DNA from: an uncultured Pelagibacteraceae bacterium
Lineage (GTDB): Bacteria > Pseudomonadota > Alphaproteobacteria > Pelagibacterales > Pelagibacteraceae
Direction: 5' to 3'
Assembly (NCBI GenBank): GCA_902532565.1
Contig: CACAIR010000003.1
Span: forward strand, 21,144 to 85,143
Length of the DNA: 64,000 nt
The notes beneath the pieces were generated by a model that saw only the letters and a program-made list of their open reading frames with translations, did no database searches and was not told where the DNA came from. The position numbers and the translations under genes were made by a program. Of the stretch, positions 1-14,613 are shown piece by piece (within the stretch, counting starts at the first letter, position 1; each line of letters begins with the position of its first letter).

Positions 1-2
1 AA

Positions 3-1034
3 GAAATTATTTCTGATCCTTCTTATGCGGGTCAGATTATTAACTTTACATTCCCACATATCGGAAATGTTGGAACTAACAAAGAAGATATTGAGTCTGA
101 TAAGATCTGGACAAGAGGTGTAATCTTTAATTCTGAAATTACTTCTCCATCAAATTATAGAGCATTTTTGCATTTAGATGCCTGGCTCAAAAAAAATAAA
201 ATTGTTGGAATTACAGGGCTAGATACTAGAAGTTTAACAAACTTTATTAGAGATAAAGGGGCGCCTAAGGGAACAATTTGTTATTCAAAAAATGGAAAAT
301 TTAATGTTAGCAAATTAACAAACTCAACTATTAAATGGGGTGGATTAAAAAATCTTGATCTTGCAGAGACTGTGACGACGTCAAAAAACTATATTTGGAA
401 AGGCCTTAAAACCTGGAAGAAAGAAACGGGATATAAAAAAAATACAAAAAATTATTTGCATGTGGTTGCAATTGATTATGGAATTAAAAAAAATATTTTA
501 AGATATTTTTCAGACTTCAAATGTAAAGTAACGGTTGTTTCTTGCAAAACCTCTGCTGAAAAAATATTAGACCTTAAACCGCATGGAATATTTTTATCCA
601 ATGGTCCCGGTGATCCTGCGGCAACAGGAAAGTATGCAATAGAAATACTTAATAAATTAATTAAAAAAAATTTACCTATATTTGGGATTTGTTTAGGTCA
701 TCAAATTTTAGCATTAGCGTTAGGTGGAAAAACAAAAAAAATGAAGTTAGGACATAGAGGCGCAAACCACCCTGTCAAAAATTTAATCCATGATAAAGTT
801 GAAATCACTAGCCAAAATCATGGTTTTGTAGTGGTTGAAGAAACTTTACCAAAGAAAATTGAAGTAACTCATAAATCTCTTTTTGATAATACCATTGAAG
901 GAATAAGACTTAAAAACAGACCAATATTTTCAGTGCAATATCATCCAGAGTCAAACCCAGGACCACAGGATAGTGTCTACTTGTTTGAAGAATTTATTAA
1001 CAATATTAAAAATGCCAAAACGAAAAGATATTAA
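3..1034 (+). CDS. carA: carbamoyl-phosphate synthase small subunit, 5' truncated by window edge
   Basis: Frame is open upstream of the listed ORF start ([24 protein letters not shown]...); class I glutamine amidotransferase motif GICLGHQIL and HPESNPGP. Confidence 0.95.
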   Translation, partial: EIISDPSYAGQIINFTFPHIGNVGTNKEDIESDKIWTRGVIFNSEITSPSNYRAFLHLDAWLKKNKIVGITGLDTRSLTNFIRDKGAPKGTICYSKNGKFNVSKLTNSTIKWGGLKNLDLAETVTTSKNYIWKGLKTWKKETGYKKNTKNYLHVVAIDYGIKKNILRYFSDFKCKVTVVSCKTSAEKILDLKPHGIFLSNGPGDPAATGKYAIEILNKLIKKNLPIFGICLGHQILALALGGKTKKMKLGHRGANHPVKNLIHDKVEITSQNHGFVVVEETLPKKIEVTHKSLFDNTIEGIRLKNRPIFSVQYHPESNPGPQDSVYLFEEFINNIKNAKTKRY

Positions 1035-4000
1035 AAAAATATTAGTTGTAGGCGCTGGACCCATTATCATTGGCCAGGCATGCGAGTTTGATTACTCAGG
1101 TACACAAGCTTGTAAGGCATTAAAAGATGAAGGTTACAAAGTAATTTTAATTAACTCAAATCCTGCAACTATTATGACTGATCCAGATGTTGCAGATAAA
1201 ACTTATATAGAGCCAATAACATTAGAAGTTTTAGAAAAAATTCTTAAGAAAGAAAAACCAGATGCAATTCTACCAACTATGGGGGGTCAAACTGCTCTTA
1301 ATCTCGCAATGGAATCTGAGAAAAAGGGAATTTTAAAAAAATATAAGATTGAGCTTATAGGAGCAAACTCTAAGGCAATTGCTAATGCAGAGGATAGAAA
1401 GAAATTTAGAAAAAATATGATCGATATTGGATTAGATTTGCCTAAATCTGAAATTGTAAACAATATCAAACAATCATCTAAAATTTTAAAAAAGATTGGT
1501 CTTCCTGCAATTATAAGACCTGCATTTACACTTGGAGGTCTCGGTGGTGGTATAGCCAAAAATAAAAAAGACTTCCTTAAAATAATTAAAAGTGGGCTTC
1601 AAGAGTCGCCAGTTAAGCAGGTATTGGTTGAGGAATGTTTAGAAGGGTGGAAAGAATTTGAGATGGAAGTTGTAAGGGATAAAAAAGATAACTGTATCAT
1701 CATCTGCTCAATTGAAAATGTTGATCCGATGGGAATACATACTGGTGACTCAGTAACTGTTGCCCCGGCACTTACATTGACTGATAAAGAATACCAAGTA
1801 ATGAGAAATGCTTCTATTGCGTGTTTAAGAAAAATTGGAGTTGAAACAGGTGGATCAAATGTCCAGTTTGCAATCAATCCTAAAAATGGCCGAATGGTTA
1901 TAATTGAGATGAACCCTAGGGTATCAAGATCATCAGCACTTGCATCAAAAGCAACTGGATTTCCGATCGCAAAAGTTGCTGCAAAACTTGCCGTAGGTTA
2001 CACTTTGGATGAATTAAAAAATGAAATTACCAAAGTAACGCCAGCTTCATTTGAACCAAGTATTGATTATGTCGTAACAAAAATTCCAAGATTTACTTTT
2101 GAAAAATTTTCAACTTCTCCAGCAACTCTTGGTACATCAATGAAATCAGTTGGTGAAGCTATGGCTATAGGAAGAAACTTTAAAGAGTCTGTTCAGAAAG
2201 CACTAGTATCTCTTGAAACCGGTTTTTCAGGATTAGATAGAATTTTCAATTTAAATAAAAAACAGATTGAAAAAAAACTTAAAGAAAATATTCCAAACAA
2301 ACTCTTACTTGTTGCTGAGGCAATTAGGAAAAGAATAAATTTGAGAAGAATTTATACCTTATCAAAAATTGACCCCTGGTTTCTTGAGCAGATTAAGGAA
2401 ATAGTGGACAATGAAGCTAAGATTAAAAATAAAGGCTTACCAAAAGATTTCAATGAATTTAATAGAATTAAATCGATAGGCTTTTCTGACAAAAAATTAG
2501 CAGAGTTAACAAATACATCAGAAGATATAATAAGACGAAAAAGGACTGCCCTTAAAATTTTACCAGTTTTTAAAAAAGTTGATACTTGTGCAGCTGAATT
2601 TAAATCATTTACACCTTATATGTACTCAACATATCAACGAAATTTCTCAATTAATTCAGAATGTGAAGCAGATCCATCAACTAAAAAAAAGATTATTATT
2701 CTAGGTGGTGGTCCTAATAGGATTGGACAAGGAATAGAATTTGACTATTGCTGCTGCCAGGCGAGTTTTTCATTAAAAGAAGGTGGATTTGAAACGATTA
2801 TGGTAAATTGTAATCCCGAAACAGTTTCAACAGATTATGATACAAGCGATAGATTATATTTTGAACCACTCAAAGAAGAATATGTTTTTAATATAATTAA
2901 GAAAGAAAAAGAAAAAGGAAACTTAGTTGGAATAATTGCTCAATTTGGTGGTCAAACTCCAATTAAACTATCAAAATTTTTACATGATAACAGGCTTCCA
3001 ATTCTAGGAACACAATATACATCGATTGATTTAGCAGAAGATAGAGATAGATTTAGAAATTTACTTAATAAGTTAAAGCTAAAACAGGCTGAAAGTGGAA
3101 TTGCTAAAACTTTTAAACAAGCTATTCAAATAGCTAATAAAATCGGCTTTCCTTTGATGGTTAGACCCTCATATGTTCTTGGTGGAAGAGCAATGGAAAT
3201 AGTTCATGAAAAAGGCCAGCTTAAAAATTTTGTTGAAGAAGCATTTAAAGCAGCCGAAAAAAATCCAATTTTAGTTGATAAATTTATTGATCATGCAATG
3301 GAAGTTGATGTTGATGCAATATCTGATGGAAAACAAGTACACGTGGCAGGCATTATGCAACACATTGAAGAGGCTGGAATTCACTCTGGTGACTCGGCTT
3401 GTAGTTTACCACCAATATCTATCAAACCATATTTAATTAAAGAAATTGAAAATCAGACTAAAAAATTGGCCTTGGCTTTAAAAGTTAAAGGTTTCATGAA
3501 TGTTCAATACGCAATCAAAAAAGATGAAATTTATGTGATCGAAGTTAACCCTAGGGCAAGTAGGACAGTGCCATTTGTCTCGAAAGCAAAAGGATTACCC
3601 CTTGCAAAAATTGCATCACGTGTGATGGCTGGTGAAAAATTATCTGAATTTAATTTAAAGGATAGTTCTAAAGGAATGTATGCAGTTAAAGAAGCTGTGT
3701 TCCCTTTTAATAAATTTCCAAACAGCGATTTGCTTCTAGGTCCAGAGATGAAATCAACAGGTGAAGTAATGGGATTTGATAAAAACTTTGGAATGGCTTT
3801 TGCAAAAAGCCAAATAGCATCTTCTAATTCTTTACCCAAAGATGGATTGGCATTTATTTCCTTAAAGGATAGTCATAAAGACGAAGGAATAGGTTTAGCA
3901 AAAGAATTAATTAAATTAAATTTTACACTTTGTGCAACTCGAGGAACAGCTAAATACATTAGAAAACATCGGATGAAATGCAGAATTATTAATAAAGTCA

Positions 4001-4236
4001 GTAGTGGCTCCCCTCATATTGTTGATGTGTTAAACTCTAAAAAAATTGCTCTTGTTATTAATACTGGTGGTGGAAACACCGAACACAGATTAAATGATGC
4101 TATAGCCCTTCGAAGAGGAACACTTAAAAACAAAGTTCCCTATTGTACTAATATGTCAACAGCACTGGCATGTTTAGAGGCAATCAAATCACTTAAAACA
4201 AAAAAATTAGAGGTTACTTCTCTTCAGGATATATAA
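1012..4236 (+). CDS. carB: carbamoyl-phosphate synthase large subunit (start moved to [17 protein letters not shown])
   Basis: Duplicated ATP-grasp halves, [20 protein letters not shown] and [17 protein letters not shown] motifs; downstream of carA. Confidence 0.96.
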   Translation: MPKRKDIKKILVVGAGPIIIGQACEFDYSGTQACKALKDEGYKVILINSNPATIMTDPDVADKTYIEPITLEVLEKILKKEKPDAILPTMGGQTALNLAMESEKKGILKKYKIELIGANSKAIANAEDRKKFRKNMIDIGLDLPKSEIVNNIKQSSKILKKIGLPAIIRPAFTLGGLGGGIAKNKKDFLKIIKSGLQESPVKQVLVEECLEGWKEFEMEVVRDKKDNCIIICSIENVDPMGIHTGDSVTVAPALTLTDKEYQVMRNASIACLRKIGVETGGSNVQFAINPKNGRMVIIEMNPRVSRSSALASKATGFPIAKVAAKLAVGYTLDELKNEITKVTPASFEPSIDYVVTKIPRFTFEKFSTSPATLGTSMKSVGEAMAIGRNFKESVQKALVSLETGFSGLDRIFNLNKKQIEKKLKENIPNKLLLVAEAIRKRINLRRIYTLSKIDPWFLEQIKEIVDNEAKIKNKGLPKDFNEFNRIKSIGFSDKKLAELTNTSEDIIRRKRTALKILPVFKKVDTCAAEFKSFTPYMYSTYQRNFSINSECEADPSTKKKIIILGGGPNRIGQGIEFDYCCCQASFSLKEGGFETIMVNCNPETVSTDYDTSDRLYFEPLKEEYVFNIIKKEKEKGNLVGIIAQFGGQTPIKLSKFLHDNRLPILGTQYTSIDLAEDRDRFRNLLNKLKLKQAESGIAKTFKQAIQIANKIGFPLMVRPSYVLGGRAMEIVHEKGQLKNFVEEAFKAAEKNPILVDKFIDHAMEVDVDAISDGKQVHVAGIMQHIEEAGIHSGDSACSLPPISIKPYLIKEIENQTKKLALALKVKGFMNVQYAIKKDEIYVIEVNPRASRTVPFVSKAKGLPLAKIASRVMAGEKLSEFNLKDSSKGMYAVKEAVFPFNKFPNSDLLLGPEMKSTGEVMGFDKNFGMAFAKSQIASSNSLPKDGLAFISLKDSHKDEGIGLAKELIKLNFTLCATRGTAKYIRKHRMKCRIINKVSSGSPHIVDVLNSKKIALVINTGGGNTEHRLNDAIALRRGTLKNKVPYCTNMSTALACLEAIKSLKTKKLEVTSLQDI

Positions 4237-4239
4237 ATT

Positions 4240-5685
4240 TTATACATCGACAATTAATGTGTCTTTAGATCCTCCACCCTGAGAACTATTTACGATTGTG
4301 CTTCCTTTTCTAAGTGCAACTCTCGTTAATCCTCCTGTACTCACATAAGTAGTTTTTCCACTAAGAACAAAAGGTCTTAAATCTAGGTGTCTAGGCTCAA
4401 TATCATTTTCAGTGATTGTTGGTGCTGTTGAGAGAGTTTCAAGTGGTTGCGCAATATACTCTCTTGGATTTTTTTTTATTTTGGCAATTACTTCATCTCT
4501 TTCTTTTTTATCTGCTCGAGGTCCTATCATTATTCCATAACCACCAGAGGCATTGGCGGGCTTAACAACTAACTTAGAAATATTTTCTATCACATAGTTT
4601 CTCTCATTTTTATTGTGACATAAGTAAGTTTCTACCTGATTCAAAATTGGCTGTTCGCCAAGATAATAAACAATCATTTTATTAACATAAGAGTAAACTA
4701 CTTTGTCATCAGCAACACCTGTGCCTATAGCATTAATTATACCAATATTTCCTTTTCGCCAGCTTTTAAACAATCCTGGTACACCTATTAGTGAACCTTT
4801 GAAAAATACTTTTGGATCTAAAAAATTATCATCGAGACGTCTGTATATGCAATCAACCTTCAAGGGACCTTTGACAGTTTTCATGTAAACAATGTCATTC
4901 TCAACGAATAAATCTTTTCCTTCGACTAAAGCAATTCCCATCTGATCAGCTAAAAAAGAATGCTCAAAATAAGCTGAGTTATATATTCCAGGTGTTAAAA
5001 CTACCATATGTGGGTTTGCAGTTTTTTTTGGAATACATTCGACCATACAATTGAATAATTTGTTTGTGTATTGATGAATTGATGCAACTTTATATCTTGT
5101 GAATAATTCGGGAAAGACATCTCTCATTACCATCCTGTTTTCGAGCATATAAGATACACCTGAAGGTACTCTTAGATTATCCTCTAAAACTAAATAATCA
5201 CCATTTGTATTTCTTATCAAGTCAACTCCAGAAATATTTGACCAAGCCTTATGTTTAGGAGAAAATCCATCACATTCTTTTACATAAAAGGGAGAATTGA
5301 AAATAATTTCTTTTGGTACTACATTATCCTTAAATATTTTTTTTTGATTATAAACATCATCAATAAATAAATTTAAAGCCTTTACTCGCTGCTTTAAACC
5401 TTTTGAGACTTTGTTCCATTGTGTTTTTGGGATTATTCTTGGGATTATATCAAGAGGCCATTTTTTTTCTTCTGCTCTATTATTAGCAGCATAAACTCTA
5501 AAATTAATACCCCTAGCACTTATGGTACTCTGACAATTTTTTTCAATTTCTTGAAGTTTTTTTTTGCCGTATCTCTCTAAAATTGATGAAATTATTGTAG
5601 CGTGCTTTCGAAGTTTATTATCTTTGGTAAAATAACCATCATAAGCATGTTTTGAATTATAATTTTTCCAGAGCTTTGTAACCAT
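4240..5685 (-). CDS. circularly permuted ATP-grasp type 2 family protein (DUF404/DUF407-like)
   Basis: Family-like sequence: GVDLIRNTNGDYLVLEDNLRVPSGVSYMLENR, KPANASGGYGIMIGP, SSQGGGSKDTLIVD. Confidence 0.88.
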   Translation of the reverse strand: MVTKLWKNYNSKHAYDGYFTKDNKLRKHATIISSILERYGKKKLQEIEKNCQSTISARGINFRVYAANNRAEEKKWPLDIIPRIIPKTQWNKVSKGLKQRVKALNLFIDDVYNQKKIFKDNVVPKEIIFNSPFYVKECDGFSPKHKAWSNISGVDLIRNTNGDYLVLEDNLRVPSGVSYMLENRMVMRDVFPELFTRYKVASIHQYTNKLFNCMVECIPKKTANPHMVVLTPGIYNSAYFEHSFLADQMGIALVEGKDLFVENDIVYMKTVKGPLKVDCIYRRLDDNFLDPKVFFKGSLIGVPGLFKSWRKGNIGIINAIGTGVADDKVVYSYVNKMIVYYLGEQPILNQVETYLCHNKNERNYVIENISKLVVKPANASGGYGIMIGPRADKKERDEVIAKIKKNPREYIAQPLETLSTAPTITENDIEPRHLDLRPFVLSGKTTYVSTGGLTRVALRKGSTIVNSSQGGGSKDTLIVDV

Positions 5686-5797
5686 AATAATTTAGTGTTT
5701 AATACTTAGATAAAATAAGCAAATGCATATTGGATATATCTGTTATGCTTTTAATTGATTATGAAAAAATGTTATAATTAACTAATTATTAAGCGAG

Positions 5798-6523
5798 ATG
5801 ACTTACTGTATAGGTATTAAAACAAACGAAGGTCTTGTTTTTGCTTCAGACTCAAGGACAAATGCTGGTTTAGATAATGTAAATATTTATTCCAAAATGA
5901 TGACACACGATGTAGGTGATAGAACTATTGTAATCGTAACATCAGGCAATTTAGGAACATCTCAGGCAGTTTATAAAACAATTGAAAAAGATCTAAAGAG
6001 TACTTCAGGCATAATGAATTTAAATACTTGCAATGATTTTGAACAAATAGCATCGTATGTTGGCTCACTAAATATTAAACACTCAGCTCCTCAAGGAATA
6101 AATACTGATAATGTTTTGTTAGGTTCCACTTTTATTGTTGGTGGGCAAATTAAAGGTCAGCAACATGAATTATATTTAGTTTATCCTCAAGGAAATTATA
6201 TAAGACCAGCAGATAGTAAACCGTATCTTGTAATCGGTGAGGTAAAATACGGAAAACCTATTCTTGATAGAGTAATTAAACCAAATGTTTCAATTGGTGA
6301 TGCATCAAGATGTGCGCTGATTTCTATGGACTCTACATTAAAAAGTGATCTTACTGTTGGACCTCCAATAGATTTTGCAGTGCTAAAAAAAGATGATGAT
6401 AATCTTTCTTCACTTGAGTGTTTAAATGTTACAGATGAGAATTATTCAAAGGTTTGTAATCAATGGTCTGAGGGAATTTTTAAAGTTTTCGACTCTTTTC
6501 CTAGATTTGATTGGGAAAAATAA
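5798..6523 (+). CDS. proteasome-type protease, Anbu family
   Basis: MTYCIGIKTNEGLVFASDSRTNAG...: Thr directly after Met, D17 and a Lys near position 32 as in Ntn/proteasome beta-like peptidases. Confidence 0.88.
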   Translation: MTYCIGIKTNEGLVFASDSRTNAGLDNVNIYSKMMTHDVGDRTIVIVTSGNLGTSQAVYKTIEKDLKSTSGIMNLNTCNDFEQIASYVGSLNIKHSAPQGINTDNVLLGSTFIVGGQIKGQQHELYLVYPQGNYIRPADSKPYLVIGEVKYGKPILDRVIKPNVSIGDASRCALISMDSTLKSDLTVGPPIDFAVLKKDDDNLSSLECLNVTDENYSKVCNQWSEGIFKVFDSFPRFDWEK

Positions 6524-6524
6524 A

Positions 6525-7187
6525 TTATTTAACTCTCCAATCTGTTTCAAAAGTCACATAATTGACTTGTACACATCTTCTTTCTTTAACTATTTTCTTT
6601 TTTTCCATTCCGTGCCAAGTATTAGGGCCACTAGTAAAAAGATATCCATAATTATGTCTATAAGGAATTGTTTTTACTTTTTCTAATTTGTCATTATAAA
6701 AATCTGTACCTAAATCTTCGGACTCATTAGTATTATTCACAAAAATTAATCCTGACATTAATTTTTCTTTGATATCGCAATGGGGTTTAAGCCAAAATCC
6801 TTCTCTATCACAAATAACTTCAACTCTTACATATGAATTTGATAAATCTTTGTTAATCATTTTTGAAATAGTTTGATGTACCTCTTTAGCTTGAAGTTCG
6901 TTAATAAATTTTACTAAGTGTGGAAACTGTGAAGCGTTTTCCTTCGTTATAAAACATCTAAATTTAATTGCTTTACCTCCAGATGCGATTCCTTCTCTAA
7001 ACTCTGCAGCACCACCATCAATAGCTCTTGTTCCATCATAATTAAGATTATGTTTACTAACATCTGGAATATCTGCTTTAATAATTTCTTCTATTGCTTC
7101 ATTTGTAAGAGCATTAGTATATTCCCAATGATCAAAAGGAAATTCATGTTTTTTGGATTTATCTTTAATTGAATTTAAAAATGACAT
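6525..7187 (-). CDS. 2OG-Fe(II) oxygenase-like protein
   Basis: Candidate HxD...H...R facial triad: LKPHCDIKEK, NTWHGME, RRCVQVNYV. Confidence 0.65.
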   Translation of the reverse strand: MSFLNSIKDKSKKHEFPFDHWEYTNALTNEAIEEIIKADIPDVSKHNLNYDGTRAIDGGAAEFREGIASGGKAIKFRCFITKENASQFPHLVKFINELQAKEVHQTISKMINKDLSNSYVRVEVICDREGFWLKPHCDIKEKLMSGLIFVNNTNESEDLGTDFYNDKLEKVKTIPYRHNYGYLFTSGPNTWHGMEKKKIVKERRCVQVNYVTFETDWRVK

Positions 7188-8131
7188 TAAGATTTAATTT
7201 TTTGTTTAATGATATTTGCCACTCTATTCGTTTCATCTAGTTTTTGATAGCTCCAATTTCCTTCTTCTTCACCTAAATTTCTTATTATATTTAATTCTCT
7301 AAATAAATTTCTAAATTCTTGAAATCTTTTATCATTTTTTCTTGGTAAAATATTTGCGACATAAATAGGTTTTCCTGTTAATGCTGCCTCTGAAATCATT
7401 GAGCTTGAGTCACACGTAACAACTATACAATTAGATATAGATAAAGCAGATAAATAAGCTTTTTTATCAACGTTATCTATTATTGTATGATTTTCTCCAA
7501 AATATTTTTTAGCATAATCGATTGAATTTTTTGGAGTTCTCATAGATGGAATTATAACAAGTTGAAGATCTTTTTTTTTTAGTAAATTATTCAAAATGGA
7601 AAAAATATTTTTCATATTCTCTGAGGAATAATCATAATACTTTGTCGGACCACCCAAAATTAATGAACAAATTTTTCTATGATCTTTTTTAATGAATGAA
7701 CTTAAATAATCTTTATTTTTAATAATCTCTTCATCCGTAAGATAGTGAATCGCACCTTTTGTACTAATTACATTTTGACCTTTTATAGAGTCATGCTCAG
7801 GAGCAACAATAAAATCAAAATGATTAAAGTTTACCTTTGGATCTTGGATATGAATGTTGATTACCTTTTGTTTTGAATTATTTTTTAAGTGAATTGAAGG
7901 AATTACACTTTTACGTCCACAAGAAATAATTATATCAAAATCTAGTTGGTTAATTTTTTTATAAACACTTTGAGAAATTGGAGTAAGTTTAGGAGGAATC
8001 ATTTTCCAAAAATTATTTAGTTCAACTGTCTGGTGTGTAAAATCAATGTCTAAAGCTTTTGCCAGTCCCTCTACTTGGCTGATCATACCGTGCATACCTT
8101 GAGTCAATAATATACCTTTTAATTTGTTCAT
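7187..8131 (-). CDS. ELM1/GtrOC1 family putative glycosyltransferase-like protein
   Basis: GMHGMISQVEGLAKAL, ISCGRKSVIPS, CDSSSMISEAALTGKPIYV motifs typical of the ELM1 family. Confidence 0.75.
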   Translation of the reverse strand: MNKLKGILLTQGMHGMISQVEGLAKALDIDFTHQTVELNNFWKMIPPKLTPISQSVYKKINQLDFDIIISCGRKSVIPSIHLKNNSKQKVINIHIQDPKVNFNHFDFIVAPEHDSIKGQNVISTKGAIHYLTDEEIIKNKDYLSSFIKKDHRKICSLILGGPTKYYDYSSENMKNIFSILNNLLKKKDLQLVIIPSMRTPKNSIDYAKKYFGENHTIIDNVDKKAYLSALSISNCIVVTCDSSSMISEAALTGKPIYVANILPRKNDKRFQEFRNLFRELNIIRNLGEEEGNWSYQKLDETNRVANIIKQKIKS

Positions 8132-8152
8132 TAATTACTATATAGCTTTCAT

Positions 8153-9100
8153 ATGAGTCAAAATCCAACTAAACACACAAAAGTGTTAATAATTGGATCC
8201 GGTCCAGCTGGATATACTGCTGCAGTTTATGCTGCACGCGCAATGCTAAATCCAATTTTAGTTTATGGGTCTGAGCCCGGAGGACAATTAACAACAACTA
8301 CTGATGTTGAAAATTATCCCGGATTTGCTGACGTGATACAAGGACCTTGGTTAATGGACCAAATGAAAGATCAAGCAAAAGCAGTTGGAACTCAAATGAT
8401 TGAAGATCATATTAGTTCTGTAAATTTAAAATCTAAACCTTTCGAGGCAGTTGGAGATAGTGGTCAAAAATATACTGCTGACAGCATCATTATTTCAACT
8501 GGTGCTCAAGCAAGATGGTTAAATATAAAATCAGAACAAGAATTCAGAGGCTTTGGAGTATCGGCATGTGCTACATGTGACGGATTTTTCTTTAAAGAGA
8601 AAGAAGTAGCAGTAGTTGGTGGTGGAAATGCTGCTGTAGAAGAGGCAATGTTCCTTACGAAATTTGCCTCTAAAGTAAAACTAATCCACAGACGTGACAG
8701 CTTAAGAGCAGAAAAAATGCTTCAAAAAAAATTAATGGAAAACAAAAAAATTGAAATCATTTGGGATACTATTATTGAAGATGTGATAGGTGATCAAGAG
8801 CCTAAGAATGTAAAAGGTATCAAAGTAAAAAATGTGAAAACAAATAAAATAGAGGAAATTAAAGTTGATGGATTATTTGTTGCAATTGGTCATGATCCAG
8901 CAACCTCTCTATTCAAAGATCAACTAAAAATGGATAATGAAGGATATTTGATTACCAAACCAGATTCTACTGAAACTAATGTTCCTGGTGTCTACGCTGC
9001 AGGAGATGTAAAGGACAAAACTTTTAGACAGGCAGTGACTGCTGCAGGTATGGGATGTATGGCTGCTCTTGAGGCGGAAAAACATCTTTCTCATAACTAA
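8153..9100 (+). CDS. trxB: thioredoxin reductase
   Basis: GSGPAGYTAAVYAAR, redox motif CATCDG, GVYAAGDV. Confidence 0.96.
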   Translation: MSQNPTKHTKVLIIGSGPAGYTAAVYAARAMLNPILVYGSEPGGQLTTTTDVENYPGFADVIQGPWLMDQMKDQAKAVGTQMIEDHISSVNLKSKPFEAVGDSGQKYTADSIIISTGAQARWLNIKSEQEFRGFGVSACATCDGFFFKEKEVAVVGGGNAAVEEAMFLTKFASKVKLIHRRDSLRAEKMLQKKLMENKKIEIIWDTIIEDVIGDQEPKNVKGIKVKNVKTNKIEEIKVDGLFVAIGHDPATSLFKDQLKMDNEGYLITKPDSTETNVPGVYAAGDVKDKTFRQAVTAAGMGCMAALEAEKHLSHN

Positions 9101-9101
9101 A

Positions 9102-10049
9102 GTGAAGAACAATTTACACGTTTTTTTGGGAGCAACTGTAGCTGATGCTGCTGCTAGACCATTACATTGGGTTTATAATCAAAAAAAGCTTCTAAGTTAT
9201 ATTAAAGGAAAAAAAGATTTTACTTTCTTAAAAAAAAATAAAAGTCCTTTTTATAATATCAAGACAGGAAAAGTTTCAGGATATAATGAAATTGGTCAAG
9301 TTATGTTCAAGACATTGCTCGAAGATCATAGGAATATTGAGGAAAGATTTAAAAAAAATATCACAAAAAGTTTTGGTCCAGGAAGTATTTACTGGAAAAA
9401 TTTGAACCTAAGATCGAAATATAAAAAAGTTAAAGATTGGCGTGGTATAATTAAGGGCCCTTGGATTCATCAAAATATTATTGAAACAATTCAAAATATT
9501 AAAATTAAAAAAAAATTAACAGGTGGAGACAAAGTTAACGAGTCAGATGGATATTGTGCTGCTCTACCATATTTTTTATTCGGCTATGATTTAAATGAAA
9601 TAAAAAAAATTATTTCTATAGTTACTGTTTCAAAAATAAGCCTTAAGTATGCTTTAGCTAAGTTTCATCTAATAGATTTAGCTTTAAAAGGTGCAAAAAA
9701 TCCTATCAATGAATTCTCAAAAAAATTTAAAAAAAATTCATATTTTAAGAGTGTTGTTGAAGATATTAAGAAAGTAAAAAGACACAAATCAAGTTCTCAT
9801 CCTAAAGTAGTTAAAAAATTAGGAATGGCATGTAGTTATCCTGGAACTTTTAACAGCTCAATTCATTCAATTATTAATTCTACAAATTATAAAAGTGCAA
9901 TTTTAAGAACAATTAAAGCTGGAGGCTGTAACTGTTCAAGAGTTAACTTTATTGGAGCATATTTTGCTGCTTTAAAAGGGGTGAATACTATCCCTAAATC
10001 TTGGATAAGAAAAACAATACCTGCTAAAAAAATATTAGATCAAAAATAA
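9102..10049 (+). CDS. ADP-ribosylglycohydrolase / J1-crystallin-like family protein (GTG start preferred to the upstream ORF start)
   Basis: N-terminal FLGATVADAAARPLHWVYN resembles J1-crystallin/ADPRH proteins; C-terminal GGCNCSRVNFIGAYFAA occupies the GGDTDT position. Confidence 0.72.
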   Translation: MKNNLHVFLGATVADAAARPLHWVYNQKKLLSYIKGKKDFTFLKKNKSPFYNIKTGKVSGYNEIGQVMFKTLLEDHRNIEERFKKNITKSFGPGSIYWKNLNLRSKYKKVKDWRGIIKGPWIHQNIIETIQNIKIKKKLTGGDKVNESDGYCAALPYFLFGYDLNEIKKIISIVTVSKISLKYALAKFHLIDLALKGAKNPINEFSKKFKKNSYFKSVVEDIKKVKRHKSSSHPKVVKKLGMACSYPGTFNSSIHSIINSTNYKSAILRTIKAGGCNCSRVNFIGAYFAALKGVNTIPKSWIRKTIPAKKILDQK

Positions 10050-10055
10050 TACTAT

Positions 10056-13435
<3,380 letters not shown>

Positions 13436-13454
<19 letters not shown>

Positions 13455-14191
13455 TTATTACTGGTGGAGCTACAAGGATCGGTGCCGCAATTGCTGAAAA
13501 ATTATCTGGTCCAAATATAGAAATCACTATCCATTTTAATAGATCAAAATTGAAAGCTCAAAATTTAAAAAAAAAATTACAAAAATTTGGAACAAAGGTT
13601 TATTTAATAAAAGGTGATTTAAGTAAAGAAAATGATATTCACAAAATAATTAAATTCTCAAAATCAAAAATGAAATTTTTTGACTGCTTAGTGAATAATG
13701 CTTCATTATTTGAAAATGATAAATTAGAAAATTTTAGTTCCAAAAGTTGGGAAAAGCATATTTCTACAAATCTTAAGGCACCCGCTCTTTTATCAAAAGA
13801 ATTTTCAAAGAATATCAAAGGTAAAAATAACAATATAATTAATATAATTGATCAAAGAATATTTAAGCTTACTCCATATTTTTTTTCTTATACATTAAGT
13901 AAAACAGGTTTATATACATTGACTAAAACTTCTGCGATGAGTTTATCACCAAAGATTCGAGTTAATGGTATAGCTCCAGGACCAACAATTAAAAATAAAA
14001 GACAGTCACCGAAACACTTTAAGAATCAATATTTGGCTACACCACTCAAACAACAGGTTAATGTAGACGAGATTTGTAATGCTGTTGACTTTTTTATAAA
14101 AAATAGCTCTATTACAGGACAAGTTTTAGCAATTGATAGTGGTCAAAGTTTAAATTGGCAAACAACTGATATAATTAAAGGTAAAGAATGA
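13436..14191 (+). CDS. SDR family oxidoreductase, FolM/pteridine-reductase-like
   Basis: [12 protein letters not shown] nucleotide-binding motif, [13 protein letters not shown] (YxxxK), [13 protein letters not shown]-terminus; overlaps folB. Confidence 0.8.
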
Positions 14192-14613
14192 AAAAAAATA
14201 ATCTCAAAATAGTTAAAATAGATAAATTAAAAAACCTTTTTAACTATGAAAAAAAAATTCTTATTAATGATCTTATTTTAGATTTAAAGCTCGGATATTA
14301 TGATTTTGAAAAGGAAAAATCTCAAAAGATAAAATTTAGTCTTGAAATTGATTATCAGGATAAAAAACCAACAAGTGACAAAGATATAAAATCTATTGTT
14401 AACTACGATACTATTGTCAAACTCATTACAAAATTAGTTAAAAAGAATCATTATAATTTTTTGGAAACTCTAGCTGAAGCTATTTTTGATGAACTGTTTA
14501 AAGATAAAAGAATCGCAAAAATAATGCTAAAAATTGAAAAATTAGAAATTTTAAAACAATGTTCATCTGTTGGTATTCAAATTACCAAAAAGAGAAGTCA
14601 TGATAATCTCTGA
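14188..14613 (+). CDS. folB: dihydroneopterin aldolase
   Basis: [46 protein letters not shown]. Confidence 0.82.
   Translation: MKKNNLKIVKIDKLKNLFNYEKKILINDLILDLKLGYYDFEKEKSQKIKFSLEIDYQDKKPTSDKDIKSIVNYDTIVKLITKLVKKNHYNFLETLAEAIFDELFKDKRIAKIMLKIEKLEILKQCSSVGIQITKKRSHDNL

Noticed and set aside
1287-1877. Minus-strand ORFs inside carB (90 aa and 92 aa)
   Set aside because: Fully antisense to a well-conserved gene; low-complexity hydrophobic/Ser-rich translations with no family resemblance.
3531-3839. 102-aa minus-strand ORF inside carB
   Set aside because: Antisense shadow ORF of a conserved coding frame; no motif.
5686-5797. TATAAT-like promoter between the ATP-grasp and Anbu genes
   Set aside because: TATAAT is present but no -35 at acceptable spacing (nearest TTGATT is about 12 nt away); not distinguishable from AT-rich background.
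6426-6686. 86-aa ORF spanning the Anbu and 2OG-oxygenase 3' ends
   Set aside because: Overlaps two better-supported convergent genes; translation looks like noise.
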